Below are positions 57,037 through 64,000 of a stretch of 64,000 nucleotides of DNA, piece by piece (position 1 is the stretch's first letter; the number at the start of each line of letters is the position of its first letter). A program made the position numbers and the translations under genes. Below the pieces are notes generated by a model, which searched no databases, had not been told where the DNA came from, and saw only the letters and a list, made by a program, of their open reading frames with translations. The DNA is from Clostridioides difficile ATCC 9689 = DSM 1296 (GTDB lineage: Bacteria; Bacillota; Clostridia; Peptostreptococcales; Peptostreptococcaceae): contig NZ_CP011968.1 of the NCBI RefSeq assembly GCF_001077535.1, positions 3,038,001 to 3,102,000 of the forward strand, in the 5' to 3' direction.

Positions 57037-57047
57037 CTTTTTGTAAT
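57031..57047 (-). promoter_or_regulatory. WalR-type box at the cwp6 promoter
   Basis: On the plus strand TGTAAA-CTTTT-TGTAAT, an exact TGTWAH-N5-TGTWAH match. One half-site coincides with the -35 hexamer. Orientation and spacer are the same as in the box upstream of the NlpC/P60 gene. Confidence 0.6.
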
Positions 57048-57154
57048 CTTTTATGGCATGGTTTTTAAATTTTATCGAGGAGAAATTTTGATTATATCTG
57101 ATAGTTTCCGTATATTTGAACAAATCAAAGACTTTATCATCTAAAAATATTGCA

Positions 57155-58498
57155 CTAAATTTTAATAAATATTTTTTTCTTGTACATTATAGACATTACT
57201 ATAACCCAGAATAGGACATACAATAAAGAAAATATAAGAGAATCCCAAGTTGTACCTGCCCAAGGTGTTATAAGTTCATATGTAGTCCACTCTACCAAGG
57301 TAGTTGGATAATCGACTTTGTTCGTAAGTTTTGGAACATTCCAAAAAACATGACTTAATATTTCAAGGCACATATATGTAAAAATAGGGCTACTTCCAAG
57401 TGCTATTATTGGGGTAAATATTTTACTTTTATTTTTGATGTCGCATATAAAATAAAATATTGACAGTAATATACCATAACTGCCAGCCATTAAAAGTACA
57501 AATGAGCTAGACCATAATCTTTTATTAAATGGAAAATACTGATTAAAGATAAAAGCACCTATTAGCAGGATTATGCTCATAACCAGTATTTTAAAGAATT
57601 TTTTATATTCTCCTAGATTTTCTTTTAAAAGTACACATCCCATAGTGCATCCCAACATACCTGAAGAAATTGCTACTATACTAGTTAAAAAACCATCTGG
57701 TTCAAATTCTGGCTTGTACAAATGTCCCTTGAAGAAATGTAAATCCACTAACTGTGCAAGAGAACCTTCTAGCTCAAATCCATAAGGTTTTGCTAATATG
57801 TAGTACCCAACTATTATAAATGTAGATATACATAGAAAAGTAATTATTGTAGCAGTACTTCCAACATTTAATTTTTTTAGTAGTAAATATACTAAACTAG
57901 TCACAAAATAGACTAATCCCATACGTTGAAGTACTCCAAGTATTCTTACAGTATCTAAATCAGGATTTCCTAGGTAATTTAAGAAAAATCCAAATAATAT
58001 CAATAAGATACTTCTCTTGAATATACTAAGTATTATACTCAGTGTGGATTTATTATTTTTTATCTTACTATTTATTGATATTGGAATTGTAACACCTAAA
58101 GATATAACAAAAAAAGGAAATGCAAAATCTGCAAGTGTTACACCATGCCATACAGCATGTCTTAATTGAGGATACATTCTCATCCAAGTCCCAGGATTAT
58201 TGCAGACTATCATGAGGGCTATTGATAGCCCTCTTATTATATCTATTGATTTAATCCTACTATTCATAAGTTTAGAATCTACAGCATTATTTGAAATTTT
58301 ATTGCTATTGCTATTGCTATTGCTATTGCTATTGCTATTGCTATTGCTATTGCTATTGCTATTGCTATTGCTATTGCTATTGCTATTGCTATTGCTATTG
58401 CTATTGCTATTGCTATTGCTATTTAGATTATTTTTCTTTATTCTAGTTTTGTCAATACTTTTATTTATTTTTTTGTTACATTCAATTCCAATCCCCAT
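57155..58498 (-). CDS. integral membrane acyltransferase (DUF5009/heparan-alpha-glucosaminide N-acetyltransferase-like)
   Basis: 447 residues from the ATG at 58498 (GGGGAGGTAAC upstream). The first ~75 residues are low complexity, largely an Asn-Ser tract encoded by a hexanucleotide repeat. Then RIKSIDIIRGLSIALMIVCNNPGTW opens a multi-helix domain of the YeiB/DUF5009 type, which moves acyl groups across the membrane to sugars. In this setting it may acetylate a surface polymer. The gene lies between cwp6 and cwp5. Confidence 0.85.
   Translation of the reverse strand: MGIGIECNKKINKSIDKTRIKKNNLNSNSNSNSNSNSNSNSNSNSNSNSNSNSNSNSNSNSNSNSNKISNNAVDSKLMNSRIKSIDIIRGLSIALMIVCNNPGTWMRMYPQLRHAVWHGVTLADFAFPFFVISLGVTIPISINSKIKNNKSTLSIILSIFKRSILLILFGFFLNYLGNPDLDTVRILGVLQRMGLVYFVTSLVYLLLKKLNVGSTATIITFLCISTFIIVGYYILAKPYGFELEGSLAQLVDLHFFKGHLYKPEFEPDGFLTSIVAISSGMLGCTMGCVLLKENLGEYKKFFKILVMSIILLIGAFIFNQYFPFNKRLWSSSFVLLMAGSYGILLSIFYFICDIKNKSKIFTPIIALGSSPIFTYMCLEILSHVFWNVPKLTNKVDYPTTLVEWTTYELITPWAGTTWDSLIFSLLYVLFWVIVMSIMYKKKIFIKI
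58301..58420 (+). repeat. (ATTGCT)20 hexanucleotide tandem repeat
   Basis: Twenty perfect tandem copies of ATTGCT inside the acyltransferase coding region, encoding Asn-Ser pairs on the minus strand. The 6-base unit keeps the frame, so gain or loss only changes linker length. Perfect repetition marks it as recently active. Confidence 0.98.
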
Positions 58499-58631
58499 GT
58501 TACCTCCCCAAAGCTTATTCAAATATATACTAAACTACATATTTATCTATAAATCTATTTGTATATAAACCTGTTTAACTACATAAATTTAGAACAATTA
58601 CAACACACACTTCACTTAAATATATATATTC

Positions 58632-60209
58632 TTAGCTAAGAAATTTCTTTAGAAATCCAAGCTTATCTAGTATATCTTGTATTTTATTGACTTTTTGACT
58701 TATAGAATCTATAGCTTTTTCAATTGAATCTACTTTAGCCTCTAAATCTTCAACCTGATTAACTTTTTTATCTATAGTACCATTATTAGTTATATCACTA
58801 TTAGATGAATTATCTATAAGTTTTCCTATATATCCATCATTAATCAATTTTGTATCATTAGCAGAAGCTAATATCATCAACGTATCTATATCTGAATTTC
58901 TAGTATTTTCTATAACTCTACCATTTTTGTCACGAACTGACAATATAGTGATTGTATCATGGTTATTAAATCCACCTTCTCCAATATTTCTAACTATAAC
59001 ATTTACCAAAGTAGCATAGTTATTCACTTCACCATTAGGCATATCTACTGTAAGAGTCTTTGAACAATCACCCTTTATATTCACAGTTATTGGTTTATTT
59101 GTTACCATTCTAAAAGCTTCATTTACAGTATTCTCTTTTGGTTTAAAGTTTATAATATCATTAGGACTTGCTATATTTATCATATCAGTTAATTCCTCAA
59201 CAGTTTTTGCTTCAAACACAGTTTTTTCTTGTAGACTTTTAATTTCATCAAAAGCTTCTTCATTTCCATTTCCACCTACCTGTGTTATAGTATTTAATTT
59301 TTTAGTACTAAGTATGTCCCTTTGTTTTGTGTTTAATTTATTACCAACCAAAACAACAGGAGACTCATTTTTTGCAGCCAATACTCCAACAGCTAACGAG
59401 TCTATTAGTTGATTCTCATTTTTACTACCATCCTTAGTTACATATAAATTACTTAAATTTGTATCAGTGTAAAACTTTTCTATGACCTTAGCATTAGTCT
59501 CATTTCTATCTTTCCCACTCACTCTTTCTGCATTAGGAAGACTCTTTTCTACAGCTCTTGAAACTGAAGTCGTACCTCCAATTACATATGCTTTTATAAC
59601 TTTCTCATCCCTTATAAATTTATCAAATGCTTCTACTCCGTCCTTAGGACTAGACAAAATTATAGGCATCTTATTTTGAGCTGCTGGTGCTCCAACGCTA
59701 ACAGCATCACTTAATCCTTTTTCACCATTTACTACAGCAACTTCCTTAATATCTTTTATATCCTTAAGCTTATTAGCCAAAATCAGTGAAGTTTCATATC
59801 TATCCTTACCATTAATTCTTTCTACATTAAGTCCATTACCTTTTAACTTGTTCTCTATATCTTTATTAAGTACAGCAGTACCTCCTATCAAATAAATATC
59901 TTTAGCTCCTAGACGTTTTATCTCTTTTTCAGTCCTATCATCTAGCTTATCACTTTCTGTCAAAAGTATTGGTGCTCCTTTAGCCTTTGCAAATGGTGTG
60001 GCTGAAAGTGCATCAGCTAATGAATTGTCATTAACTAACACTACATTAGAACTAGAACTGTATGCCTTTTGACTTATCTTTACAGCAGTTTCATATCTAC
60101 CATTACCTATTAATTTTTCCTCTGTAAGTGCATATGATGGTATTATAGAAATGCTACTTAAAGTAAGCGCTATTGTCAGTATTGTTAAAATAGTTTTTGG
60201 TGCTTTCAT
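58632..60209 (-). CDS. cwp5: Cwp5 cell wall protein
   Basis: 525 residues. Signal peptide (about 1-28), then three N-terminal CWB2 modules (about 30-315, opening with KLIGNGRYETAV and RINGKDRYETSL). The C-terminal ~200 residues hold a beta-rich stretch (TVNIKGDCSKTLTVDMPNGE) that may be helical-repeat/solenoid-like, then a coiled coil (about VEDLEAKVDSIEKAIDSI). No catalytic motif seen. Function unknown; probably structural. ATG behind AGGGGGA. Confidence 0.88.
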   Translation of the reverse strand: MKAPKTILTILTIALTLSSISIIPSYALTEEKLIGNGRYETAVKISQKAYSSSSNVVLVNDNSLADALSATPFAKAKGAPILLTESDKLDDRTEKEIKRLGAKDIYLIGGTAVLNKDIENKLKGNGLNVERINGKDRYETSLILANKLKDIKDIKEVAVVNGEKGLSDAVSVGAPAAQNKMPIILSSPKDGVEAFDKFIRDEKVIKAYVIGGTTSVSRAVEKSLPNAERVSGKDRNETNAKVIEKFYTDTNLSNLYVTKDGSKNENQLIDSLAVGVLAAKNESPVVLVGNKLNTKQRDILSTKKLNTITQVGGNGNEEAFDEIKSLQEKTVFEAKTVEELTDMINIASPNDIINFKPKENTVNEAFRMVTNKPITVNIKGDCSKTLTVDMPNGEVNNYATLVNVIVRNIGEGGFNNHDTITILSVRDKNGRVIENTRNSDIDTLMILASANDTKLINDGYIGKLIDNSSNSDITNNGTIDKKVNQVEDLEAKVDSIEKAIDSISQKVNKIQDILDKLGFLKKFLS

Positions 60210-60316
60210 TATTATTCCCCCTTATTTTGTTTAAAATCTTACTATATTTATATTATAAAATAACTTTACACTATTTTACAGTTTAAAATTATTACATTTT
60301 TCATCAATAATAAGAA

Positions 60317-60425
60317 AACTATCTAAAAATATAGACAAGCCTATTTTTCATTATTTAAATGATAAAAATATAAAACAACAAAAAAGAGTGCCTCATGAAC
60401 TAAAAAGTTCATTTTGAGACACCCC
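60317..60425 (-). repeat. MITE-like dispersed repeat, copy C, with cwp84 terminator
   Basis: Third copy of the family at 16831 and 19501, in the same orientation. The left half aligns from AACTATCTAAAAATATAGAC onwards with a degenerate left end; the right half (60383-60425) is well conserved. The right-end hairpin, GTGCCTCATGAACT around AAAA, is followed on the minus strand by CTCTTTTTTG and would terminate cwp84. Confidence 0.7.
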
Positions 60426-60505
60426 TTTTTGTTATTTTATATTTATAAACTTCTATTGAACATTTTTTAATAATAAAATGTATATCCTTACTATCTTTCC
60501 ATTCA

Positions 60506-62917
60506 CTATTTTCCTAAAAGAGTATTTAGTTCATTAAAAGCATTTTCATTTCCATTTCCACCAACTCTAATAGGAGTTTCTATTTTCTTAGACTTAAGTA
60601 CATTTTTTTGACTTTCATCTAACTTATTTCCAACTAGAACTACTGGTGAATCAGTTTTAGCACCTAATGCTCCTACTGCTAGTCCATCTATCAAGTCTCC
60701 TTGACTCTTTGAACCATCTTTAACAACAAAAGCATATTTCAAATCTGAGCTAGGATAGAATTTATCTATTATCTTAGCATTAGTTTCATTTCTATTACTT
60801 CCTGCAAGTCTTGTTGGATTTGAAAGCTTACTTTCTAAATTTGATGATAAAGTAGCTGTTCCACCAATTATATAAGACTTAGTTATTTTTGATGAATTTA
60901 AAAACTCATCAGCACCTTGCAACTCACTTTTTTCATTAGTAAGTATTATTGGCATATTGTTATCAGCAGCTGCTGCACCAACACTTATTGCATCTGCAAG
61001 TCCATTTACACCATTTGCCACTGCAACTTGTGAAACAGATTTTATACTATTTAACTTTTGAGCTAGAGATATACTAGTCTTGTATCTATCACTACCTGAA
61101 ATTCTTTCTACTGATATACCCATATTACTAAGTTGAGTTTGTACATTCTTGCTTAAAGAATTTTCTCCACCTATTAGATAAACTTTTTTAGTTCCTAATC
61201 TTTGTAACTCTGCCTTAGTTTTTGAATCTAAGTTATCTTTTCCTGTCAAAAGAATTGGAGAGTCGATTGCTGCTGTAAATGGTGTAGCTGTTAAAGCATC
61301 CACTATTGCGTCTCCATTTACTAATACTGCATTTTGTGAAGAAGTCCATCCTTTTTGACTAACTTTAACTGCTGTTTCATATCTATCTGCTCCAGTTAAA
61401 GATTCTCCTGAAGTAGCTTGTCCAGAAGATGTTTTTGTTATAGCTTTTATAACAAAGTTACAAGGAGAAAATTCACTATATGTATTTATATCCTCAAACT
61501 TATTGTTTTGAAGTATGTAGCTTTCACCTAAGTTTGCTTTAGCCTCATATAAATAATATGCATCTATATTAGTTTCATATGCTAAAGTTGATTTTTCTCT
61601 ATTAGGATTTGCTGTGTTGTCTATAACTACTACTATTGCTCCTTTACCTTTTGGTAAGCTGTAAGAATTAGTAGGTACATTTATGTATCCAGAATATGAT
61701 ACTGTTCCACTTGCAAGTTTTGTCATTGAATTGTTTTGAGGAACTCCATTTACCACTGGTGCATAATATACTTCATATTTTGCTCCTACAGAGTCTGTTT
61801 CAAACATAACAGAATCAAGTTTTTCAGAGTCTCTGCTAAAATCAAATACATTTGCTGCTGTTACTTTATTTGACATTATCTTGCTAAGACCAGCATATTC
61901 AAGTTGGTACATTTTTTTATCACTATCTGGTTTTGATACTGATTTCATTGCATAGTTATCTGTATCTGTTAGTAGAGTTTTATCTTCATAAGAAATCCAG
62001 AAGAATCCTTTCATAGAGTTAAACTCTCCCCAACTGCTTTTTACTAACCATGCTCCATTTGATTCTGGTTTTACATCAGATGCAAAATTATCTTTTGAAT
62101 AATTATCATCCCATCCTACTATCGCTACAGCGTGATTTAATGGAGCTCTCTTATTTGTACAGTTATATGCTGTTTCATCTTTATTAAAATATGTTGAATA
62201 ATGTGCATAACCTGATGTCACTGAACCATATTGCATTATAGCATTCTTTACAGTTTCCTTATCTTTATTAAGACGAACAACATCTGTTACATTAAATTGA
62301 GTAGGTGCAGTATCCATATTTGAAGGTTCAGTTGCACCTTGTGCCTCAGATTTAAGATTATATGGTATGTCCTTTTCTAACTTAGGACCTGCCCATGCTG
62401 TCAGATATCCTATAGCTGTTACATTTGAACTCCCTGACATATCATCTAAGTTCCATCCATATTTTCCACCAGTTGCCCACCATCTTAAATGTTCTTCTGA
62501 TAAGTCATACGTTCCATATCCTTTTAATTTAAGATATGCTTCTAAAGTTGACATACCTGAAAAAGACCAGCATGTATTAAGACTTCCTTGATTTTTTGCT
62601 GGTGTAGTAAGACCAAGATCCATTGGGTTGTATGCTACACTTGATTTATATGCTGATGGAAGACTACTTCTACCCTTATTTCGAAGTGTTGTACCTTCCA
62701 TTTCATGTGGAAAAGGTATTACTCCATTATATTTTGCTGTGTCTCCATTTTTGACATCTTCTAGGTATTGAAGATAGCTTTCAGAATACTCTGCAGTTTC
62801 TACTCCATCTAGAGTTTTATGGTTTTCTGCTGAGACAGGTATTGTTGACACTATTAAAAAGCAAACTGTCAACAATGCTAGTAGCTTTGACAATTTTTTT
62901 AATTTGTACTTTCTCAT
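60506..62917 (-). CDS. cwp84: Cwp84 cysteine protease that matures the S-layer precursor
   Basis: 803 residues. Signal peptide about 1-30, propeptide to about residue 91, then a C1A papain-like protease with C116 (NTCWSFSG), the His in HAVAIVGWDD and Asn in KSSWGEF. A lectin-like region (about 330-490) precedes three CWB2 modules (from SLTGADRYETAV). Cwp84 cleaves SlpA into the two S-layer subunits; C116 agrees with the known active site. ATG behind AAGGGGGT. The terminator is the right end of the dispersed repeat. Confidence 0.96.
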   Translation of the reverse strand: MRKYKLKKLSKLLALLTVCFLIVSTIPVSAENHKTLDGVETAEYSESYLQYLEDVKNGDTAKYNGVIPFPHEMEGTTLRNKGRSSLPSAYKSSVAYNPMDLGLTTPAKNQGSLNTCWSFSGMSTLEAYLKLKGYGTYDLSEEHLRWWATGGKYGWNLDDMSGSSNVTAIGYLTAWAGPKLEKDIPYNLKSEAQGATEPSNMDTAPTQFNVTDVVRLNKDKETVKNAIMQYGSVTSGYAHYSTYFNKDETAYNCTNKRAPLNHAVAIVGWDDNYSKDNFASDVKPESNGAWLVKSSWGEFNSMKGFFWISYEDKTLLTDTDNYAMKSVSKPDSDKKMYQLEYAGLSKIMSNKVTAANVFDFSRDSEKLDSVMFETDSVGAKYEVYYAPVVNGVPQNNSMTKLASGTVSYSGYINVPTNSYSLPKGKGAIVVVIDNTANPNREKSTLAYETNIDAYYLYEAKANLGESYILQNNKFEDINTYSEFSPCNFVIKAITKTSSGQATSGESLTGADRYETAVKVSQKGWTSSQNAVLVNGDAIVDALTATPFTAAIDSPILLTGKDNLDSKTKAELQRLGTKKVYLIGGENSLSKNVQTQLSNMGISVERISGSDRYKTSISLAQKLNSIKSVSQVAVANGVNGLADAISVGAAAADNNMPIILTNEKSELQGADEFLNSSKITKSYIIGGTATLSSNLESKLSNPTRLAGSNRNETNAKIIDKFYPSSDLKYAFVVKDGSKSQGDLIDGLAVGALGAKTDSPVVLVGNKLDESQKNVLKSKKIETPIRVGGNGNENAFNELNTLLGK

Positions 62918-63060
62918 GTTTACCCCCTTATATGTATTTAATTTTTATTATATCAGATTTCTAAATTAAGGTCATATTTTATTTTGATAAAATATGGATT
63001 ATGAGTACATATTAATTATAGAATATTATAGTTTTATTTTTTATAATATTTTAAGATATA

Positions 63061-63087
63061 TTGATTTATTAATAGATGTGCTATACT
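63061..63087 (+). promoter_or_regulatory. candidate promoter of the GtrA-like gene
   Basis: TTGATT (63061-63066) and an extended -10 TGCTATACT (TATACT at 63082-63087), only 15 bases apart; the extended -10 may compensate. It is about 60 bases before the start. Confidence 0.4.
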
Positions 63088-63144
63088 AATGTTTGTTAGT
63101 ATCTTTAAGTATATTTATATTAAATTAGCTTAGGAGGATTATAT

Positions 63145-63540
63145 TTGATTTTAAAAAAGTATAAAGAGACAATATTATATTTATTTTTTGGAGCATTTAC
63201 TACTCTTGTAAATATAGTTTCGTATTTATTTTTTACTAGAGTTATTTTATTTAATTTTATGGTTGCAAATGCTTTGGCATGGATACTTGCTGTTTTATTT
63301 GCTTATGTTACTAATAAGTTTTTTGTGTTTGAAAGTAAAAGAATTGAAATAAAGTTCTTATTTAAGGAATTTTTGTCTTTTGTTAGTTTTAGGCTACTTT
63401 CTGGTGTCGTTGAAATGTTAATTATGTATGTAATGATTGATTTGCTTTTTGTAAATGATGTTATTGTAAAAATATTTACTAATATAGTTGTTATAGTTTT
63501 AAATTACTTGTTTAGCAAGATGATAATTTTTAAAAAATAA
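63145..63540 (+). CDS. GtrA-like membrane protein
   Basis: 131 residues with four membrane helices; LYLFFGAFTTLVNIVSYLFF and ALAWILAVLFAYVTNKFFVF match the GtrA family, which helps move lipid-linked sugars or their carriers across the membrane for surface glycan decoration. The start is TTG at 63145 behind AGGAGGA. It is divergent from cwp84. Confidence 0.9.
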   Translation: MILKKYKETILYLFFGAFTTLVNIVSYLFFTRVILFNFMVANALAWILAVLFAYVTNKFFVFESKRIEIKFLFKEFLSFVSFRLLSGVVEMLIMYVMIDLLFVNDVIVKIFTNIVVIVLNYLFSKMIIFKK

Positions 63541-63543
63541 ATA

Positions 63544-63567
63544 GCAGATTACTAAATAGTAATCTGC
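63544..63567. terminator. terminator between convergent genes
   Basis: Perfect 10-bp stem GCAGATTACT/AGTAATCTGC with a 4-base loop. The T-rich tract is on the minus strand, so it mainly serves the surface protein gene to the right. Confidence 0.8.
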
Positions 63568-63587
63568 AAAATGAATAAGTTTAATGT

Positions 63588-64000
63588 CTAAATTCCATCA
63601 TCTGTAATGCTAGATTTTCCCCATCGTGAAACTTCATTATTTGAGGTATCTATTTCTACTGCTTCTATATATGATCCATCTTTGGCTCTTTCAATAAAAG
63701 ATTGATTTGATATTGTAACCATACTCCAACCTTTAGTACTAATTTTTTCTCCAACATATTTCGCAGATGGTTTTTCATCAACTACTCTATAATAAATTTT
63801 ATACTTTGAACTCTCTGGTTTTGTTGATATAGTTATTCTTACATAATCTTTTAAAGCAGGTATACAAGATTCTACTTTAGGATATAAACCACGTGCCTTT
63901 TTATCTTCATCTTTATCTGTATCATTAGTTATAGGTTTTTTACCACTTATTGATGGTTCTTCACTTCCACTTATAGTATTAATATTACCTGAATTTTTTA
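63588..64000 (-). CDS. cwp66: C-terminal part of a large surface protein, probably Cwp66 (cut by window edge)
   Basis: The last 137 codons of an open frame running in from the right edge, ending with TAG at 63588-63590. The translation is a Ser/Gly/Pro-rich linker (SGSEEPSISGKKP), an acidic-basic stretch (DTDKDEDKKARG), then a beta-rich domain (VRITISTKPESSKYKIYYR, SFIERAKDGSYIEAVEID). This looks like a Cwp66-type extracellular repeat. The name rests on gene order, because cwp66 follows cwp84 in the S-layer region; the domain itself is strain-variable. No CWB2 module is visible in this part. Confidence 0.55.
   Translation of the reverse strand, partial: KNSGNINTISGSEEPSISGKKPITNDTDKDEDKKARGLYPKVESCIPALKDYVRITISTKPESSKYKIYYRVVDEKPSAKYVGEKISTKGWSMVTISNQSFIERAKDGSYIEAVEIDTSNNEVSRWGKSSITDDGI

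Noticed and set aside
58301-58420. Possible CRISPR array
   Set aside because: The unit is six bases with no spacers; it is a coding microsatellite.
58200-58568. Plus-strand ORF rich in leucine across the hexanucleotide repeat
   Set aside because: It is the antisense reading of the (ATTGCT)20 tract in the acyltransferase gene; no ribosome binding site and no plausible protein.
60250-60300. WalR-type box upstream of cwp5
   Set aside because: TGTAAA-ATAG-TGTAAA has a four-base spacer instead of five, so it does not fit the consensus.

Overview
The window is AT-rich, low-GC Firmicute DNA with many TTG starts and strong GGAGG ribosome binding sites. It is almost certainly the chromosome of Clostridioides difficile. 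The identifying features are the CamA adenine methyltransferase (NPPY at residues 165-168), the agr1 pair whose AgrD carries STCPWII, and a run of cell wall proteins with triple CWB2 modules (Cwp19, Cwp7, Cwp6, Cwp5, Cwp84 with Cys116) around a polysaccharide locus. Names come from recognising protein sequence and gene order; no database search was run.

Layout. (1) 1-13.4 kb: the start of a permease gene, then a minus-strand housekeeping operon transcribed AarF/UbiB kinase, recJ, apt, rsh, dtd, metallo-hydrolase, hemZ, hisS, aspS. (2) 13.6-16.7 kb: a gamma-carbonic anhydrase-like protein, a SCIFF-type radical SAM maturase with no visible precursor gene, and agrB-agrD (agrD, 48 codons, read directly from the DNA). 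(3) 16.8-19.6 kb: a DUF4116 protein of 18 repeat units and a divergent gene of unknown function, bracketed by two copies of a ~113-bp MITE-like repeat. (4) 20.2-24 kb: ptsI, ptsH and a patatin phospholipase. (5) 24.2-28 kb: a likely three-gene operon of an EAL-domain c-di-GMP phosphodiesterase, an Rrf2 regulator and camA. (6) 28.2-34 kb: a membrane-anchored amidase, a divergent cis-prenyltransferase, a lipoprotein, a HAD phosphatase and two tandem LCP ligases, each with its own promoter. (7) 34.1-54.7 kb: Cwp19, a secreted NlpC/P60 hydrolase, then the anionic polymer (PSII type) locus: nucleotide-sugar enzymes, seven glycosyl/phosphotransferases, a polymerase, manC, a phosphohexomutase, a MurJ flippase, Cwp7 and a priming sugar transferase. 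(8) 54.9-64 kb: Cwp6, an integral membrane acyltransferase with a (ATTGCT)20 repeat, Cwp5, Cwp84, a GtrA-like protein and the 3' end of a surface protein, probably Cwp66.

How the parts fit. Regions 6-8 make and remodel the envelope. The priming transferase, glycosyltransferases, polymerase and MurJ-like flippase would build and export a lipid-linked polymer; the LCP proteins would attach it to peptidoglycan; the polymer holds CWB2 proteins at the surface; Cwp84 matures the S-layer precursor; Cwp6, Cwp19, the NlpC/P60 protein and the amidase cut peptidoglycan. Two of these hydrolase genes have exact WalR-type boxes (TGTAAN-N5-TGTAAN) at their promoters. Regions 2 and 5 add regulatory layers: peptide signalling, c-di-GMP turnover and DNA methylation.

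No tRNA, rRNA, CRISPR array, insertion sequence or prophage gene was seen.
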